Origin: an uncultured Actinomyces sp.
GTDB lineage: Bacteria > Actinomycetota > Actinomycetes > Actinomycetales > Actinomycetaceae
Assembly: GCA_902773415.1 (NCBI GenBank)
Contig: CACYEE010000127.1
Span: 1 to 6,662, forward strand
Direction: 5' to 3'
DNA length: 6,662 nt
The position numbers and the translations under genes were made by a program. Under the pieces are notes generated by a model. That model had not been told where the DNA came from and did no database searches. It worked only from the letters and a program-made list of their open reading frames with translations. Positions 5,644-6,662 of this stretch are shown here, piece after piece. Position 1 is the first letter of the stretch. Every line of letters begins with the position of its first letter.

Positions 5644-6662
5644 CTATTGTGCCGCAGATGCGAGGCGTGCCTGGATGATTTTCTGCGCAATGGGCGCGGC
5701 GACGGTGCCGCCGGTGCCTTCCATTCCCGCGTTGCCCGAGTTTTCGACGACGACGGCAAGCGCAATCGTGGGGTTGTCGGCGGGAGCGTAGGCCACGAAC
5801 CATGCATGGGGCGCCTGGCCTTCGCCGATTTCCGCGGTGCCGGTCTTGCCTGCGACGTCGATGCCGGCGATGGCGGCGGCTTTGCCGGTTCCCGAACGGA
5901 CATCTTCGACCATCATCTCCGCGATGATCGCCGCGGTCCGTTCGCTCATGGCGGCACCGAAGGAACGCGCGCTGGTGGTGCGCAGAAGTTCCAGGTCCGC
6001 AGTGTAGGTCTTCGACACGAGGTAGGGTTCCATGAGTTCGCCCTTGTTGGCCACTGCGGCCGCGACCATCGCCATCTGCATGGGGGTTGCCATGACGTCG
6101 TTCTGGCCGATGGAATCCATTGCGAGCGCGGCCGCGGATTCGGGTGCGGGGAAGCGGGAGGCGGTCACGTTCAGGGGCGTCTCGAAGCTGGTGCCGAAAC
6201 CGAATTTTTTTGCTTGTTCGGCGAGAATCTGGCCGGATTCGACGGGGTTTTTGCCGAGGCTCTGAACGGCGATCGCGAAGGACGTGTTGCACGATTCGAT
6301 GAAGGTGGTGCGCAAGGTGGCTTTGCCGGAGCCGTCGCCGCACACGGCACCGCCATAGTTCTGGATGGGCCGGTCGGTATCGGGCGGCTGCCAGGTGGTG
6401 GGGGCGTCGACTACCGTGTCGGCGGTGAGTTCTTCGTTGGCTTCGAGCATGGCGGCGGCGGTGACGAGTTTGAACACGGAACCGGGAGCGTACTGGTCGC
6501 CTGCAATGGCGCGGTCGACGAGGGGTTTGCCGGGATCGTCCTGGAGTTTCGCCCATGCTTCTTTCGCTGCGTTGGCGTCGGCTTGCGCGAGAAGGTTCGC
6601 GTCGAAGCTGGGGGTGGAGACTTGGGCGAGGATCGCTCCGGTGGCGGGGTCGAGGGCGACGA
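5644..6662 (-). CDS. pbpA: Penicillin-binding protein 2 / PbpA, class B transpeptidase (N terminus cut by window edge)
   Basis: The last 338 or so residues of a class B penicillin-binding protein, which cross-links peptidoglycan peptides outside the membrane. All three active-site motifs are visible: SVFK in APGSVFKLV at 6480-6469 (nucleophilic Ser), SCN in ESCNTSFA at 6294-6286, and KTGT in AGKTGTAE at 5847-5836. Upstream, VALDPATGAILAQVSTPSFD at the window edge is the usual lead-in to the transpeptidase domain. The N-terminal membrane anchor and dimerisation region lie beyond base 6662. The frame is open from the edge; a GTG at 6477 lies inside the SxxK motif and is not a start. The stop is 27 bases before pknB, so the two are co-transcribed. 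In related actinobacteria rodA, the SEDS glycosyltransferase partner, usually lies just upstream of pbpA; here that would be past the edge. PbpA is a known or suspected PknB substrate in mycobacteria. Confidence 0.95.
   Translation of the reverse strand, partial: VALDPATGAILAQVSTPSFDANLLAQADANAAKEAWAKLQDDPGKPLVDRAIAGDQYAPGSVFKLVTAAAMLEANEELTADTVVDAPTTWQPPDTDRPIQNYGGAVCGDGSGKATLRTTFIESCNTSFAIAVQSLGKNPVESGQILAEQAKKFGFGTSFETPLNVTASRFPAPESAAALAMDSIGQNDVMATPMQMAMVAAAVANKGELMEPYLVSKTYTADLELLRTTSARSFGAAMSERTAAIIAEMMVEDVRSGTGKAAAIAGIDVAGKTGTAEIGEGQAPHAWFVAYAPADNPTIALAVVVENSGNAGMEGTGGTVAAPIAQKIIQARLASAAQ

Noticed and set aside
4319..6556. Long minus-strand open frame of 745 codons overlapping pbpA and pknB
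   Set aside because: It is out of frame with both well-supported genes and gives an Arg-rich product with no recognisable domain.

Overview
The window is high-GC DNA (roughly 60-65% by eye). Its best-recognised genes, a PASTA-domain Ser/Thr kinase next to a class B penicillin-binding protein and a nearby class E sortase, point to an actinobacterium. An Actinomycetales/Actinomycetaceae-type organism is plausible, but the sequence alone does not fix a genus. No CRISPR array, tRNA, rRNA or transposase gene was seen.

Layout. (1) 1-317: intergenic and AT-richer, starting with a run of nine G, with operator-like short repeats and promoter-like hexamers ahead of the first gene. (2) 318-1265 (+): a GNAT-family acetyltransferase-like protein. 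(3) 1276-2160 (-): a patatin-like phospholipase that meets the GNAT gene tail to tail with a 10-base gap. (4) 2161-2566: a 406-base divergent intergenic region with a 45-bp tandem repeat and GC-rich dyads. (5) 2567-3361 (+): a class E sortase, followed after 22 bases by (6) 3384-3542 (+), a 52-residue single-pass membrane protein. These two look like one operon. (7) 3543-3654: a short convergent intergenic region with a duplicated 22-base motif and a long-range inverted repeat. (8) 3655-5616 (-): the kinase PknB with three PASTA repeats. (9) 5644-6662 (-): the C-terminal part of the transpeptidase PbpA, running off the window edge. pbpA and pknB are 27 bases apart and form one operon read right to left.

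How the genes work together. PbpA cross-links peptidoglycan during growth. PknB is predicted to sense cell-wall fragments through its extracytoplasmic PASTA domains and to phosphorylate cell-division and wall-synthesis proteins. The class E sortase would attach or process surface proteins on the same wall. The right half is therefore a cell-envelope growth and surface-display locus. The left half (acetyltransferase, patatin) has no clear link to it.

The genes belong to known families and no wholly new system is evident. The items most worth a second look are the 45-bp tandem repeat in the divergent promoter region, the duplicated 22-base motif between the sortase and kinase operons, the threonine-rich 9-residue repeat in the PknB juxtamembrane segment, the conserved-looking 52-residue sortase neighbour, and the apparent absence of pknA between pbpA and pknB.
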